Positions 34,780 through 44,670 of a stretch of 64,000 nt of DNA are shown piece by piece. The stretch comes from an uncultured Dysgonomonas sp. (GTDB lineage Bacteria > Bacteroidota > Bacteroidia > Bacteroidales > Dysgonomonadaceae), in contig USOX01000001.1 in the NCBI GenBank assembly GCA_900556485.1, forward strand, positions 124,001 through 188,000, written 5' to 3'. Within the stretch, counting starts at the first letter, position 1. Each line of letters starts with the position of its first letter. The notes below the pieces were generated by a model that was given only the letters and a program-made list of their open reading frames with translations, was not told the origin of the DNA and did no database searches. A program made the translations under genes and the position numbers.

Positions 34780-36093
34780 CTATTTCTCTCTTATAATAAT
34801 ATTGATGGGAGTACCCGAAAGATTCCAATTGTCGCGTATACGATTTTCAAGGAATCGCTTGTATGGATCTTTTATCCACTGAGGAAGATTACAGAAAAAT
34901 ACAAATGATGGTACCTGTGTATTCGGTAACTGAGTTATGTACTTAATCTTAATATATTTCCCTTTGTTAGCCGGAGGCGGGGTATGCTCAATGATAGGTA
35001 ACATAACCTCATTAAGCTTATGAGTAGGTATTTTTGTTTTTCTACGTGCATAAACATCTTTAGCCAGCTCCAAGACTTTCAATATACGTTGTTTAGTCGT
35101 AGCCGAAGCAAAGATTATAGGAAAGTCAGTAAAAGGAGCCAAACGATCGCGGATAGCATTTTCGAATGTTTTTATTACGATCTGCTCTTTGTTTTCTACC
35201 AAATCCCATTTATTTACACAAACAACCAGACCTTTCCTGTTTTTTTGGATAAGCGAAAATATATTCAAATCCTGACTTTCTATACCTTTAGTTGCATCTA
35301 TCATCAATATACATACATCTGAGTTTTCGATAGCCTTGATAGAACGTATAACAGAATAATATTCAAGATCTTCTGTGACTTTTCCTTTTTTACGGATACC
35401 AGCAGTATCAACAAGATAAAAATCCATGTTGAACTTATTGAAACGGGTATAGATTGAGTCGCGTGTAGTTCCTGCAATATCAGTTACAATATTTCGTTCT
35501 TCATCCATCAGTGCATTTACCATAGATGATTTTCCTGCATTGGGGCGTCCTACTATGGCAATACGAGGGATGTCTTCCAATACTTCTTCTTCTCCTTTTT
35601 TAGAGAATTTAGAAATAATGAGGTCTAATAAATCCCCTGTTCCAGCGCCGTTAATAGCTGATATATTGATTGGATCTCCTATACCTAGTGCATAGAATTC
35701 TGCAGAATTGGCATGTTGACTAAAATTATCGGCTTTGTTAGATACCAGTAATATAGGTTTCTTCGATCGGCGAAGCATATTGGCTACACTAGAATCCAGA
35801 TCGGTAAGTCCATTCATTACATCTACCATAAAGAGAATAACATCGGCTTCTTCTATAGCTATCGTTACTTGTTTGTTGATTTCGCCTTCGAATACATCCT
35901 CCGAATTGACTACCCATCCCCCTGTATCAACAAGGGAAAATTCTTGTCCACCCCACTCTGTTTTGCCATATTGACGGTCGCGTGTAGTGCCCGCAGTCTC
36001 ATCTACAATGGCCTGACGGGTTTCGGTTAAACGATTAAACAATGTTGATTTACCTACATTAGGACGTCCAACAATAGCTACTAAATTTCCCAT
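34780..36093 (-). CDS. der: Ribosome-associated GTPase Der (EngA)
   Basis: Essential double GTPase needed for 50S subunit assembly. Two tandem G domains are visible: P-loops GRPNVGKST (residues 8-16) and GRPNAGKSS (near 182-190), G3 DTGG and DTAG, and G4 NKAD and NKWD. A KH-like C-terminal domain ([16 protein letters not shown]) binds rRNA. Length 437 aa is standard. Confidence 0.98.
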   Translation of the reverse strand: MGNLVAIVGRPNVGKSTLFNRLTETRQAIVDETAGTTRDRQYGKTEWGGQEFSLVDTGGWVVNSEDVFEGEINKQVTIAIEEADVILFMVDVMNGLTDLDSSVANMLRRSKKPILLVSNKADNFSQHANSAEFYALGIGDPINISAINGAGTGDLLDLIISKFSKKGEEEVLEDIPRIAIVGRPNAGKSSMVNALMDEERNIVTDIAGTTRDSIYTRFNKFNMDFYLVDTAGIRKKGKVTEDLEYYSVIRSIKAIENSDVCILMIDATKGIESQDLNIFSLIQKNRKGLVVCVNKWDLVENKEQIVIKTFENAIRDRLAPFTDFPIIFASATTKQRILKVLELAKDVYARRKTKIPTHKLNEVMLPIIEHTPPPANKGKYIKIKYITQLPNTQVPSFVFFCNLPQWIKDPYKRFLENRIRDNWNLSGTPINIIIREK

Positions 36094-36125
36094 AATTTTT
36101 TATCTGCCTATTCTATAATTTTGTG

Positions 36126-36133
36126 CAAAGGTA
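36126..36133 (-). promoter_or_regulatory. -7 promoter element (TACCTTTG) for der-smpB
   Basis: Exact TAnnTTTG on the minus strand, 33 nt before the der start codon. The -33 box is not clear. Confidence 0.5.
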
Positions 36134-36169
36134 CATATTTTTTCGTTGTAAACAGCGGCGTACAAAAAA

Positions 36170-36191
36170 AGGCTTGCATTATGCAAACCTT
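36170..36191 (-). terminator. Probable terminator after the fucosidase/lipoprotein operon
   Basis: Stem TTGCA-TTA-TGCAA extended by AGG/CCT with one C/A mismatch. The plus-strand A-run at 36164-36170 gives the U-tract on the minus strand, about 25 nt after the last lipoprotein gene. Confidence 0.6.
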
Positions 36192-36215
36192 TAATATATT
36201 GGATATTCTCTATTT

Positions 36216-36776
36216 CTATAAGAATATTGACTTACGGCTATACCAGATTAATGTATCGGTTGTTTCCATATTGTCTAATGAGCCGAATATGCTTTTAGCT
36301 GCGTCTTCGGGTTCTATTTTGTTTTTGGCTGGTCCTTTTATCTGCACCCACTTTTCTTTATCATCCTTATAAATAATATAATGTTGACTTATTATCAGTG
36401 AGTCACGGTTTTGATAACCATAGAATAATTTTTGGTTTCCGTTAAATATGTATAACGAGTCGTTACTGAATTCGCAAGTATTCTTTTCGGTGCGTGTTCC
36501 ATTATTAATCAATATCTTATCGTTGTTGAATGATATTGTTGTGTTAGTGAAAACTTCGAAAATAGATAGAGTAGGTGTTAGCAGTCCCCTGATATTGACA
36601 GTATCTATCCATGTACTGGGTTTTCCTGTGTGATCGTCTGTACCTACCAATGTTTCATATTGAGTGAATGAGGATGATGAGTACCGATAGATACCAGTAT
36701 CATCATTGTCATCTCCACAGGCACTGAAGAATATAGCTATCGTGAGCAGTAAGAAAAATATATTACTTGAGTTCAT
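36216..36776 (-). CDS. Small lipoprotein of unknown function (second of a tandem pair)
   Basis: Signal peptide with lipobox FFSAC (Cys at about residue 20) followed by acidic GDDNDD, consistent with a lipid anchor and possible surface exposure. 186 aa, beta-rich in appearance. It shares its general size, lipobox and a closing segment (TDTLIWYSRKSIF against EETIIWCNIDYLF) with the gene 9 nt upstream, so the two look like diverged paralogues. Both lie behind the GH29 gene. No named family recognised. Confidence 0.75.
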   Translation of the reverse strand: MNSSNIFFLLLTIAIFFSACGDDNDDTGIYRYSSSSFTQYETLVGTDDHTGKPSTWIDTVNIRGLLTPTLSIFEVFTNTTISFNNDKILINNGTRTEKNTCEFSNDSLYIFNGNQKLFYGYQNRDSLIISQHYIIYKDDKEKWVQIKGPAKNKIEPEDAAKSIFGSLDNMETTDTLIWYSRKSIFL

Positions 36777-36785
36777 TTTTATCTC

Positions 36786-37394
36786 TTATTCGAATAGGTA
36801 ATCAATATTACACCAGATAATAGTTTCTTCCGGATCAGTCATTTTTGATGGATCAGGCATATCATTAGATACATGGTGTGCCAGAGTTAGCAAGATATCT
36901 AAATTCAAAGGTAAATCGGATGAAATGGCAACTTGTTCTCTTGTTTCTGGATCAGTATATAGCCCAAAACTTTTCTTCAGAAAAAGGTTGTCGGGAGAAT
37001 CGCCATAAGCAACAAAAAGAGACGTATTATCTGACTTCTTTACATATAAAGCTCCATTCTTAAACTCATACTCCGAAACAATTTTGTAAGTTGGGTAAGT
37101 GTCAGTTTCTTCTTCGGAATATTTGTAGATAACTCTATTGTCGTAGAATTCGATAGACCTGTTGGTGAACCATCTAATTGCCTGGCTTCCGAAATATTCG
37201 GAAACCAGGTCTATTTTTCTCAAGTTGTTATAATCTACCTCTACAGCTCCATTAGCAGAACCTTTATACCCTCTGAATTCGAGAATATTTACCGATCCTA
37301 TTTTCTTTTCTGTTCTTTCTCCATCATCGTTGCTACAGCCGGATAGAAAAGAAATTGCTGTAATGAAAAATATAAAATATATCAGTTTTTTCAT
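36786..37394 (-). CDS. Small lipoprotein of unknown function (first of a tandem pair)
   Basis: Lipobox LSGC (Cys at about residue 20) then SNDDGER. The 202-aa protein has alternating polar and hydrophobic strands (SIEFYDNRVIYKY, YEFKNGALYVKK) that suggest a beta-sandwich or lipocalin-like fold; this is only an impression from the sequence. Lies 43 nt after the fucosidase gene on the same strand and just before a paralogue. Confidence 0.75.
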   Translation of the reverse strand: MKKLIYFIFFITAISFLSGCSNDDGERTEKKIGSVNILEFRGYKGSANGAVEVDYNNLRKIDLVSEYFGSQAIRWFTNRSIEFYDNRVIYKYSEEETDTYPTYKIVSEYEFKNGALYVKKSDNTSLFVAYGDSPDNLFLKKSFGLYTDPETREQVAISSDLPLNLDILLTLAHHVSNDMPDPSKMTDPEETIIWCNIDYLFE

Positions 37395-37437
37395 TTAAGT
37401 TCTTTTTCGGGTATAAAGATAGATAAAAATTACTTTA

Positions 37438-39468
37438 TCAGGTTATAATACCTAATTCGGCAACAGTATATTCTGAACTTTCTGTTGTTAATTCTACAGG
37501 TTCCAGCTTTATATATTTTGCAAATGAAACTTTGTTGAATAGAATGTATTGCTCTATAGGATTGTTTTTTATATTATTGAATATGGCATTTTCTTTTACT
37601 GGTACCCATTTCTTTCCATCAGTACTGACGAATAAGTTGTATCTGGCAATATTAGGGGCAGAAGTGTCTGGCGCAGGTGTATACGAGAATCCTACCAAAG
37701 CATATTCTTTTTGCAGATTTATAACCAAAGGCGTATTTTTATTTATGAGCTCGTATGTGTTTTTATCAGCATCAATCACTTTAGCCGGATTTCCGGATGG
37801 AGATAAAATAGTCCAGTTTGTTGGAGCAATACCAAATGAAGCAGTAATAACCGATCCAAAGCCTTCTTTTTTTACTATTGCTTTCACCGTTCCACTTAGA
37901 GGCAGAGCAAAAGGTTTTTCGTATTTAGTTGATGCTTCGGTTGGATTGCTTCCATCCAGTGTATAATAGATAGGGCTATTTTCTTGCGATTCGATAGATA
38001 CTATTCCTTCTTTATCCCTCTTTATTACTAACGGTTCCGGGGATTCTGGTGCATTGAATATGCCTATAGTACTGATAAGTGGGCAAGCCAGAGCTTCCAG
38101 TTCAATTTGTAGTTTATTGGTTCTTACTGTAGGGAATCGTAGGATACGCTTATAGCCGATTGTTGTTCCTTGAGTAAGATCATTCCATTCATTTTTTTCA
38201 TTATTCCAGTATTTAACTTTGATGGAAGATACACGTTGTCCTAGAGGAATATACTCTTGTATCAATAATCGGTTTAATTCTTTTTCTTCTGTCCAGCTTA
38301 CCTCTAGGGCAGGAGTAAGTGTGCTGTCTGGTGCAGCCCAATATGTTTCGAAGTTATCGTCAAGCAGGTTTTTCGGATCAAATCCTTTTCTTGTTGCACT
38401 TGCAGTTATTCCAGCATCAGATATGAGGTTCTGTTTAAATGTTTCTTCGACAGCACGACGGAATTCCATTAAGCGTGTTGAGTCTGTAGGGTGAATACGT
38501 CCTCTGCGATCGGGCGGAACATTCAAAAGTAAGTTCGAATTTCTACCTATCGAAGTATAATATATATTCATCAATTGTTCAACCGATTTTACGTTTTCGT
38601 CGGTAGAAGGACTGTAAAACCATCCCGGACGAATAGATACATCTGTTTCTGCCGGAACCCATGCCTTTCCACCTATTTCTCCTTCTGTCAATATGTTAGT
38701 AGGAGGTGCTCCATGTCCAGGTTCGAAGCCTTCTATATTCATAGTCGACCAGTTTGTCACACCAGCCACGCCTCTTTCATTTCCCATCCAACGGCATCCG
38801 GGACCTACATCGCTAAAGATTATAGCATGTGGCTGATTACGATATACTGTTTCGTGGAATAAATTCCAGTCATATACTTGTTTTTTGCCGCCTTCACTGC
38901 CTCCATTGGCACCATCGAACCATTGTTCGAATACTTCTCCATAGTTAGATAGAACTTCGTTTAAGGTGTTGGCAAAAACCTGATTGTATTCATCAGTTCC
39001 ATATGCCGGATGATTCTGATCCCAAGGAGATAAGTATACGCCAAATTTAAGTCCATATTCTTTACATGCGTCGGAGAGTTCTCTTAATAAGTCACCTTTT
39101 CCGTCTTTCCACAGACTTTCGCGTACGGTGTGTGTACTATATTTGCTAGGCCATAGGCAGAATCCATCATGGTGTTTGGCTGTAAGAATGATTCCTTTCA
39201 TTCCGGCTGCTTTTGCTGTTGCTGCCCATTGGCGACAATCGAGATCGGAGGGGTTAAATACTTTTGGGTCTTCTTTTCCATCTCCCCATTCTACATCAGT
39301 AAATGTATTAGGCCCAAAATGGATAAACATATAATATTCCATTTTTTGCCATGCCATTTGATCTGGAGTAGGTAATGCTCCATAAGGTTCCGGTGCTTTT
39401 TCTGCACAGGAGAAAGAAAATAGGGTAATTAATACTAGTAAAAGGTCTTTTTTTAGAATGTTTTTCAT
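37438..39468 (-). CDS. GH29 alpha-L-fucosidase lipoprotein with C-terminal F5/8-type domains
   Basis: Removes alpha-linked L-fucose from glycans. Signal peptide with lipobox FSFSC (Cys at about 21). The GH29 (beta/alpha)8 barrel occupies about residues 30-350, with YYMFIHFGPNTF, LTAKHHDGFCLWPS, and the retaining-enzyme nucleophile Asp in FEQWFDGANGG. After the barrel come a discoidin-like domain (about 355-480), a chitobiase-type C-terminal motif (IYYTLDGSNPTEAS, about 505-545) and a second discoidin-like region (about 570-676). It heads a three-gene unit with two small lipoproteins. Linkage specificity is not predictable from sequence alone. Confidence 0.92.
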   Translation of the reverse strand: MKNILKKDLLLVLITLFSFSCAEKAPEPYGALPTPDQMAWQKMEYYMFIHFGPNTFTDVEWGDGKEDPKVFNPSDLDCRQWAATAKAAGMKGIILTAKHHDGFCLWPSKYSTHTVRESLWKDGKGDLLRELSDACKEYGLKFGVYLSPWDQNHPAYGTDEYNQVFANTLNEVLSNYGEVFEQWFDGANGGSEGGKKQVYDWNLFHETVYRNQPHAIIFSDVGPGCRWMGNERGVAGVTNWSTMNIEGFEPGHGAPPTNILTEGEIGGKAWVPAETDVSIRPGWFYSPSTDENVKSVEQLMNIYYTSIGRNSNLLLNVPPDRRGRIHPTDSTRLMEFRRAVEETFKQNLISDAGITASATRKGFDPKNLLDDNFETYWAAPDSTLTPALEVSWTEEKELNRLLIQEYIPLGQRVSSIKVKYWNNEKNEWNDLTQGTTIGYKRILRFPTVRTNKLQIELEALACPLISTIGIFNAPESPEPLVIKRDKEGIVSIESQENSPIYYTLDGSNPTEASTKYEKPFALPLSGTVKAIVKKEGFGSVITASFGIAPTNWTILSPSGNPAKVIDADKNTYELINKNTPLVINLQKEYALVGFSYTPAPDTSAPNIARYNLFVSTDGKKWVPVKENAIFNNIKNNPIEQYILFNKVSFAKYIKLEPVELTTESSEYTVAELGIIT

Positions 39469-39507
39469 GCTTGGTATTTTTTATGAAAATATTGTCTAAA
39501 GATAAGA

Positions 39508-39534
39508 AAAAGGATAGCCACAGACTATCCTTTT
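39508..39534 (-). terminator. Terminator after fabH
   Basis: Perfect 10-bp stem AAAAGGATAG / CTATCCTTTT with a 7-nt loop; separates fabH from the fucosidase gene on the same strand. Confidence 0.8.
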
Positions 39535-39562
39535 ATTATTTTTTATAGAAATAAGAATGTAC

Positions 39563-40546
39563 TTAATAAGCCCATTTTATATATACAGCACCCCAGGTAA
39601 ATCCGGCACCAAAGGCTGTTAGTATGAGGTTGTCTCCTTTTTTCAATTGAGATTCCCACTCATGAATAGCAACAGGTATTGTTCCGGCACTTGTATTGCC
39701 ATATTTTTGAATATTTATCATCACTTTATCCGGAGAAAGACCCATTCTGTTTCCTACGGCTTCGATAATGCGAATGTTTGCCTGATGAGGAACCAGCCAA
39801 TTTACATCGTCTTTAGATAGGTGATTTCGTTCCATTATTTCAACAGAAACATCAGCCATACGTGATACAGCATGCTTAAATACAACCTGACCTTCCTGAT
39901 ATACATAGTGCATATCTTTGTCTACAGTTTCGTGACTTGCAGGATGAGCAGAACCTCCTCCGCGCATATGAAGGTGGGGAATACCAACTCCATCAACATG
40001 AAGGATCGAGTCCATTACTCCAACTTCTTCTTCGGTTGGTTCCAGCATAACTGCACCTACCGCATCGCCAAACAGAGGGCAGGTAGCGCGGTCTTTATAG
40101 TTTGTTATAGCAGTCATTTTGTCTCCACCAACGACAACGACTTTTTTGTATTTGCCTGATTTAATGAAATTAGATCCAATTTCCAGAGCGTATATAAACC
40201 CTGAACATGCAGCTTGTACATCAAAACCCAGGGCATTTTTTATACCACAGGCTTCTGCTGTCATTGCAGCTGTTGAAGGGAATATATAATCGGGCGTAGT
40301 GGTTGCGAAGATTATAGCTTCAACTTCCTCAGGTTTTGTATTTGTTTTTTCAAGAATTTGTTTAACGGCTTCTGCACCCATTATGGAAGTACCTTTTCCT
40401 TCGCCTTTTAATACACGACGTTCTTTGATCCCTACACGGGTCATTATCCATTCGTCTGATGTATCAACCAATTTGGCGATATCTTCATTGGTGATGACAT
40501 CTTTAGGTATGTAAGCACCAACGGCAGTAATTGCAGCTCGAATCAT
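39563..40546 (-). CDS. fabH: 3-oxoacyl-[acyl-carrier-protein] synthase III (FabH)
   Basis: Condenses an acyl-CoA primer with malonyl-ACP to start fatty-acid synthesis. The catalytic triad is visible: Cys in [10 protein letters not shown] (near 113), His in PHQANIRI (near 247) and Asn in GNTSAGTIP (near 277). N-terminal [12 protein letters not shown] is the CoA-binding Arg region. Length 327 aa is typical. It lies after yceD and rpmF in the classic ribosomal-protein/fatty-acid order but without plsX, and a stem-loop sits between rpmF and fabH. Confidence 0.97.
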   Translation of the reverse strand: MIRAAITAVGAYIPKDVITNEDIAKLVDTSDEWIMTRVGIKERRVLKGEGKGTSIMGAEAVKQILEKTNTKPEEVEAIIFATTTPDYIFPSTAAMTAEACGIKNALGFDVQAACSGFIYALEIGSNFIKSGKYKKVVVVGGDKMTAITNYKDRATCPLFGDAVGAVMLEPTEEEVGVMDSILHVDGVGIPHLHMRGGGSAHPASHETVDKDMHYVYQEGQVVFKHAVSRMADVSVEIMERNHLSKDDVNWLVPHQANIRIIEAVGNRMGLSPDKVMINIQKYGNTSAGTIPVAIHEWESQLKKGDNLILTAFGAGFTWGAVYIKWAY

Positions 40547-40585
40547 TCTTTTTGTTTGATTTTGTGAGTATATAATAAAAAAAAT

Positions 40586-40604
40586 GCCCTAAGATCGTTA
40601 GGGC
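40586..40604 (-). terminator. Stem-loop terminator or attenuator between rpmF and fabH
   Basis: Perfect 7-bp stem GCCCTAA / TTAGGGC with loop GATCG. On the minus strand it is followed by a U-rich run (plus-strand A-run 40577-40584). It would reduce or end transcription entering fabH. Confidence 0.75.
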
Positions 40605-40623
40605 TTAAATTTTTGAAGCAGAA

Positions 40624-40809
40624 TTAAACCGCAGCTTCTTTTTCGATAGCCAGTTTTCCTCTGTAATATCCGCACTCAGGACAAACTGTGTGGAATACAT
40701 GCCATGAACCGCAGTTAGAACATACAGCTAATGTAGGTGCTACTGCTTTATCGTGAGTTCTTCTTTTAGCTGTTCTAGACTTTGATTGTCTACGTTTCGG
40801 ATGTGCCAT
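40624..40809 (-). CDS. rpmF: 50S ribosomal protein L32
   Basis: Small zinc-binding ribosomal protein. Starts MAHPKRRQSKSRTAKRR and has the CxxC pairs CSNCGSWH and CPECGYY, so this is the zinc-binding form with all four Cys. 61 aa. Follows yceD by 58 nt, the common bacterial arrangement. Confidence 0.98.
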   Translation of the reverse strand: MAHPKRRQSKSRTAKRRTHDKAVAPTLAVCSNCGSWHVFHTVCPECGYYRGKLAIEKEAAV

Positions 40810-40867
40810 TTTTTTTGTTTTATTTTAGTTGTTTCTATTTTTATATTCTGACTAAATCAGGTCGTTG

Positions 40868-41446
40868 TTAATCTTCGTCGCTGGAAAGACCTTTTAAAGC
40901 ATCCCATCTGGGGTCGCTAAAAGACGAATTGTCTTCTTCTTCCAATTCGATATCATCTTCCTCTTCTTCTTCCGAGTCATCAGTGCTTTTAGCCCTATGT
41001 TTATTTAACTTAGAAGACATTGCTTTATTGCATGTACCTGGAGGATGTACCTTTTTTGTTGGTAAGCTAAGCACTATAAATTCATATAAGAACCATGCTA
41101 TATTTATCTCACCATCTTCTTCCGGAATGATAACAATCTCATCGCTTTCTTCGGAATATTCGGCTCCAAATTTAACGATAAGTTTGTTTTTCGTATTCAC
41201 CTCCATTGATATATCATCAAGGCATCTGTCGCACGGAACCTGTACAGTTCCGGCAACTTCGAAATTAAGTTCAAATGTAACAGATGTCTTTTTTAAAGAT
41301 ACTATTACATCTAAATTACCTTTTTTTACATCAGCTGTGCCATCATCTATGAGTGCAAAAAAACTTTTATCCAAGTTATATTTGAACTCATGCTTTCCTT
41401 CAGACAGTCCCCTTAAAGGAATATTATATAAACTAAACTTTCCCAC
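40868..41446 (-). CDS. DUF177 (YceD-family) protein
   Basis: YceD-type proteins accompany rpmF in many bacteria and are thought to act in 23S rRNA metabolism or ribosome assembly. The CDRCLDDI motif in VPCDRCLDDI is the DUF177 hallmark, and a second Cys occurs in PPGTCNKAM. The C-terminus is unusually acidic (runs of Glu/Asp from about residue 155). 192 aa. First gene of the yceD-rpmF-fabH unit. Confidence 0.9.
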   Translation of the reverse strand: MGKFSLYNIPLRGLSEGKHEFKYNLDKSFFALIDDGTADVKKGNLDVIVSLKKTSVTFELNFEVAGTVQVPCDRCLDDISMEVNTKNKLIVKFGAEYSEESDEIVIIPEEDGEINIAWFLYEFIVLSLPTKKVHPPGTCNKAMSSKLNKHRAKSTDDSEEEEEDDIELEEEDNSSFSDPRWDALKGLSSDED

Positions 41447-41846
41447 CTTTTGTTTCTATATATCAAAAAGAACGGCGCAAAGGTATAAAGTTTTTTTGAA
41501 TAAATAAAAAAAATAGGTTTATTCTTAGGGGCCGTTTTGAGTTTTAAGATTAATAAATAGTTCATTAGCCTATTTTAGGGTATACATAAGTTTTAATTAT
41601 TTTTTTTTGTAATTTTTGTAGTTGATTTTTTGTTGAGTTTAGATATTTTGCTGATAGAAGTGTTGGGATTGAAAAATATGTGACAGTTAGATATATTTAT
41701 CAGGAGATAAAGTTGGTGAGAATTTGGAATAGATTAACGTGTTTTCGTAACCTTAAAGCGCTGATTTGTAGTTAAGTTTGTAACTTATAAAGTAATGCTG
41801 ATGCTTTAGCGGTTGAGGCAATGTAGTAAACATACCAAATGCTCCT
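41447..41846. other. 400-bp intergenic region between divergent yceD and the DUF6056 array
   Basis: Apart from the yceD promoter element, it is AT-rich sequence with T-tracts. I found no open frame, tRNA, stem-loop or exact plus-strand TAnnTTTG for the DUF6056 array. Confidence 0.55.
41478..41485 (-). promoter_or_regulatory. -7 promoter element (TACCTTTG) for yceD-rpmF-fabH
   Basis: Exact TAnnTTTG on the minus strand, 31 nt before the yceD start. An A-rich segment takes the place of the -33 box. Confidence 0.55.
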
Positions 41847-43265
41847 ATGAGTAAACTGAAGTTAGGGTCTGTTTTATCTCAATTGAAAGAGGTAAACGGG
41901 CTGTTATTTGTTGTTTCTGTTATTTCTATTAGTGTCTTTTTTTATTTACTGAATCTGCATTTTTTACCCTATTTGGATGATTGGGGGTATTCTTTTGCAT
42001 ATACAGGAGAAAAAGCAAATAATTTTTTTGAAATTGTTCGATCTGAATATGATCAGTATATACAGTGGGGAGGGCGTAGTGTAGTTCATATTATTGCCCG
42101 AACTCTGCTTTGGTTTGGGGATGGATGGAATAATATATTAAATGCCCTAGCTTATGTTGTACTGGTGTTGTTGATTTATTATTTTTCTAATAGAGGGAAA
42201 AAAGCAAATATCCCGTTGTTTTTTATAATAAATATTCTGATATGGTTTACCCTTCCTTCTTTTTCTCAAAATCTTTTATGGATAACGGGTAGTGCTAATT
42301 ATTTGTGGGGATGTCTTCTTATATATAGCCTTCTGTATTTTTATATATCATATTATTTTAAGGAAGAGAATAAAAAGAATAGTGGTGTATTGATTAAAAT
42401 TCTCTTTCTGTTAGGAGGAATAATTGCAGGGTGGACGAATGAGAATATGGGAATCGCTTTAATATTCTTTTTATTCGTATTTCTATTATATATGAGGTAT
42501 AATAAGAGACCTATCCCTCAATGGATGATTTACGGATTGATTGGTGTTCTTGTTGGTTATGCCATTATGATGTTGTCTCCGGGTAATGCATATCGCAGTA
42601 AATGTGAGTTTATGGCGATTCATAAACTAGAGGAGGTGCCTTTGTCTTTTTATTTCTATCGATTTATTACAGTCATAAAATTTTCATGGACACATTTGCT
42701 AATTCCGGTACTTGTGTATATAGTGATGCTATGTGTATATATAGGTATAGGAAAAGGTGAAGAAAAGAGAAAAAGAGATATTTTATTTTTATCTTTGCTT
42801 TTCTTTTGCACATCGGCTGTGGCGACAGTTGTTATGAGTGGTTCCCCTTCTTTCCCCGATAGGGCTTGGTTTGGGATTATAATATTGCTGATAACATCTA
42901 TTGCTATTCTCTATGCAAATATAGATTTTTCGGTATCAATACTTAAATATGCAAATATTTTCATTTTTTTCGTTGTTTTTTCTGTCTATGTGATTTCTTG
43001 TATAGAAAGTTATTCTGAACTATTAAGGTTTGAAAAAGTCTGTCTGGAAAGGGAAAAAGCTATAGATCGGCAAATAGAACAAGGAGTTGAAGATGTTGTA
43101 ATTAGGGATGATTTATTTCAAGAAAAAGAATCGAAGTTAGTGGTGCTGGATTTGAAAGACTGGTTATTGTTGGATGATAGTTTTGGAGGCAGATATGGCT
43201 TTTACAAAAGAATATCTTCGGTAACTATAGAGAGAAAAGACGATTTAAAAAGAGCTATTAGGTAA
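41847..43265 (+). CDS. DUF6056 polytopic membrane protein, copy 1
   Basis: About 11-12 membrane helices over 472 aa. Conserved marks shared by all four copies in this window: an acidic DDW just after the first helix (residues 44-46), QWGGRSVVH, GSANYLWG, AGWTNENMG, SPGN..R and RAWFG. The DD motif on the first outer loop and the many helices resemble GT-C glycosyltransferases that use lipid-linked sugars (GtrII-like), so a role in decorating surface glycans is plausible but unproven. The C-terminal 70 residues are soluble. First of three in a row, 40 nt before copy 2. Confidence 0.8.
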   Translation: MSKLKLGSVLSQLKEVNGLLFVVSVISISVFFYLLNLHFLPYLDDWGYSFAYTGEKANNFFEIVRSEYDQYIQWGGRSVVHIIARTLLWFGDGWNNILNALAYVVLVLLIYYFSNRGKKANIPLFFIINILIWFTLPSFSQNLLWITGSANYLWGCLLIYSLLYFYISYYFKEENKKNSGVLIKILFLLGGIIAGWTNENMGIALIFFLFVFLLYMRYNKRPIPQWMIYGLIGVLVGYAIMMLSPGNAYRSKCEFMAIHKLEEVPLSFYFYRFITVIKFSWTHLLIPVLVYIVMLCVYIGIGKGEEKRKRDILFLSLLFFCTSAVATVVMSGSPSFPDRAWFGIIILLITSIAILYANIDFSVSILKYANIFIFFVVFSVYVISCIESYSELLRFEKVCLEREKAIDRQIEQGVEDVVIRDDLFQEKESKLVVLDLKDWLLLDDSFGGRYGFYKRISSVTIERKDDLKRAIR

Positions 43266-43305
43266 GGTAATTTTTTATTTATACAATATATAGCTAAATT
43301 AAATT

Positions 43306-44661
43306 ATGAATAACATTCCCAGGAATGTGCCACAAAGATTTTATTTTATATCTTTTGCTTTTCTTATTTTTCTGTTAGTTTTTATACTTAACAGATTATA
43401 TCCTTTGTATGCTGATGACTGGGGGTATGCTTATACATCTCATACATTATCTGATCATTTTGAAGACATTTTTGGTCGGTTACACAATCAATATTATACA
43501 TGGGGGGGACGATCTATTGTTCATTTTATAGCCCATATTTTATTTAGGATAGGAGAGCCATTCAACGACATATTGAATAGCTTGGCATTTGTTTTGTATT
43601 TATATATTATATATAATATATCGAACAAAGGACATAGGGCAAAAGCAGCATTGTTTGTTGTTATTAGCTTGTTTGTATGGTTCGCAATTCCAGCTTTTAA
43701 TTCTACAGTATTGTGGCTGGTAGGGGCTGCGAATTATATGTGGGGTGCCCTGATTGTAATTTCTTTTTTATATACATATTATTCTTATTATATATTGGGT
43801 AAGGAAAAGAAAAGCATTCTATTTGTTTTTCTAATCTTTATTGCAGGATTTATTTCCGGATGGACAAATGAAAATATGTTTGTTGCTCAGGTTTTCTTTA
43901 TTGGTAGTGTGTTTTTCTTATTAAAAAGAAGGAAGGATACAATTCCATCTTGGGCTATTGCAGGACTAATAGGGTTGTGTTTGGGTGGAATAATTATGGT
44001 ATCGGCTCCAGGCAATTATATAAGGGCGGAAGTTGTGAAAGAAGGTTTGGATATGACAGATAAATCTATATTTTATACTGTGGGATATAGGGTGTTGAAA
44101 ATATGCTATAGGTATGTTGTATATATATTGCCTGTGACATTTGTTTATCTTACTACATTCTACTTTTTTAGAAAATATCCATCTAATAAGAACAATTCTA
44201 AAATCTTATATGGATCTTTACTATTCTTTGTTTCAGGCCATGTTGCGTGGCTGGCAATGGCAGCATCGTATATATTTCCGGCAAGAGCAACTTTTGGAAT
44301 TATTTCGTTGCTGATAATAGCAACAGGCATATTGTTTGCTAATTGTGATCTTAAACGAATAATAAAAAAGAAAGCGAGTAGAGTCTTGCTGTCGATACTT
44401 ATTCTTTTATTTATAGTTAATTATGGCTGGCATTATAAGAATATAAGTTATATGTCCGCTGAGTTTTCTAAACGTGAAGAATATATAAGTCAGCAGAAAG
44501 CAAAAGGTAATAACTTCATAAAGTTCGATAAAGAAATAATATTGCCTTCAAGATATGAATATGAGGATTTGTCTCGTGATGCATCATATTGGCTGAATGT
44601 GAATTATGCCGCCTTTTATGGTGTGGATTCGGTATGTGTGATGAGTGAGAAGAATAAATAG
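43306..44661 (+). CDS. DUF6056 polytopic membrane protein, copy 2
   Basis: Paralogue of the preceding gene with the same motif order: DDW at 37-39, TWGGRSIVH, GAANYMWG, SGWTNENMF, SAPGNYIR and RATFG. 451 aa. The N-terminus is shorter and more hydrophobic, so the DDW loop follows a single clear helix. Nine nt separate it from copy 3. Same cautious GT-C-type reading. Confidence 0.8.
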   Translation: MNNIPRNVPQRFYFISFAFLIFLLVFILNRLYPLYADDWGYAYTSHTLSDHFEDIFGRLHNQYYTWGGRSIVHFIAHILFRIGEPFNDILNSLAFVLYLYIIYNISNKGHRAKAALFVVISLFVWFAIPAFNSTVLWLVGAANYMWGALIVISFLYTYYSYYILGKEKKSILFVFLIFIAGFISGWTNENMFVAQVFFIGSVFFLLKRRKDTIPSWAIAGLIGLCLGGIIMVSAPGNYIRAEVVKEGLDMTDKSIFYTVGYRVLKICYRYVVYILPVTFVYLTTFYFFRKYPSNKNNSKILYGSLLFFVSGHVAWLAMAASYIFPARATFGIISLLIIATGILFANCDLKRIIKKKASRVLLSILILLFIVNYGWHYKNISYMSAEFSKREEYISQQKAKGNNFIKFDKEIILPSRYEYEDLSRDASYWLNVNYAAFYGVDSVCVMSEKNK

Positions 44662-44670
44662 GTACATATA

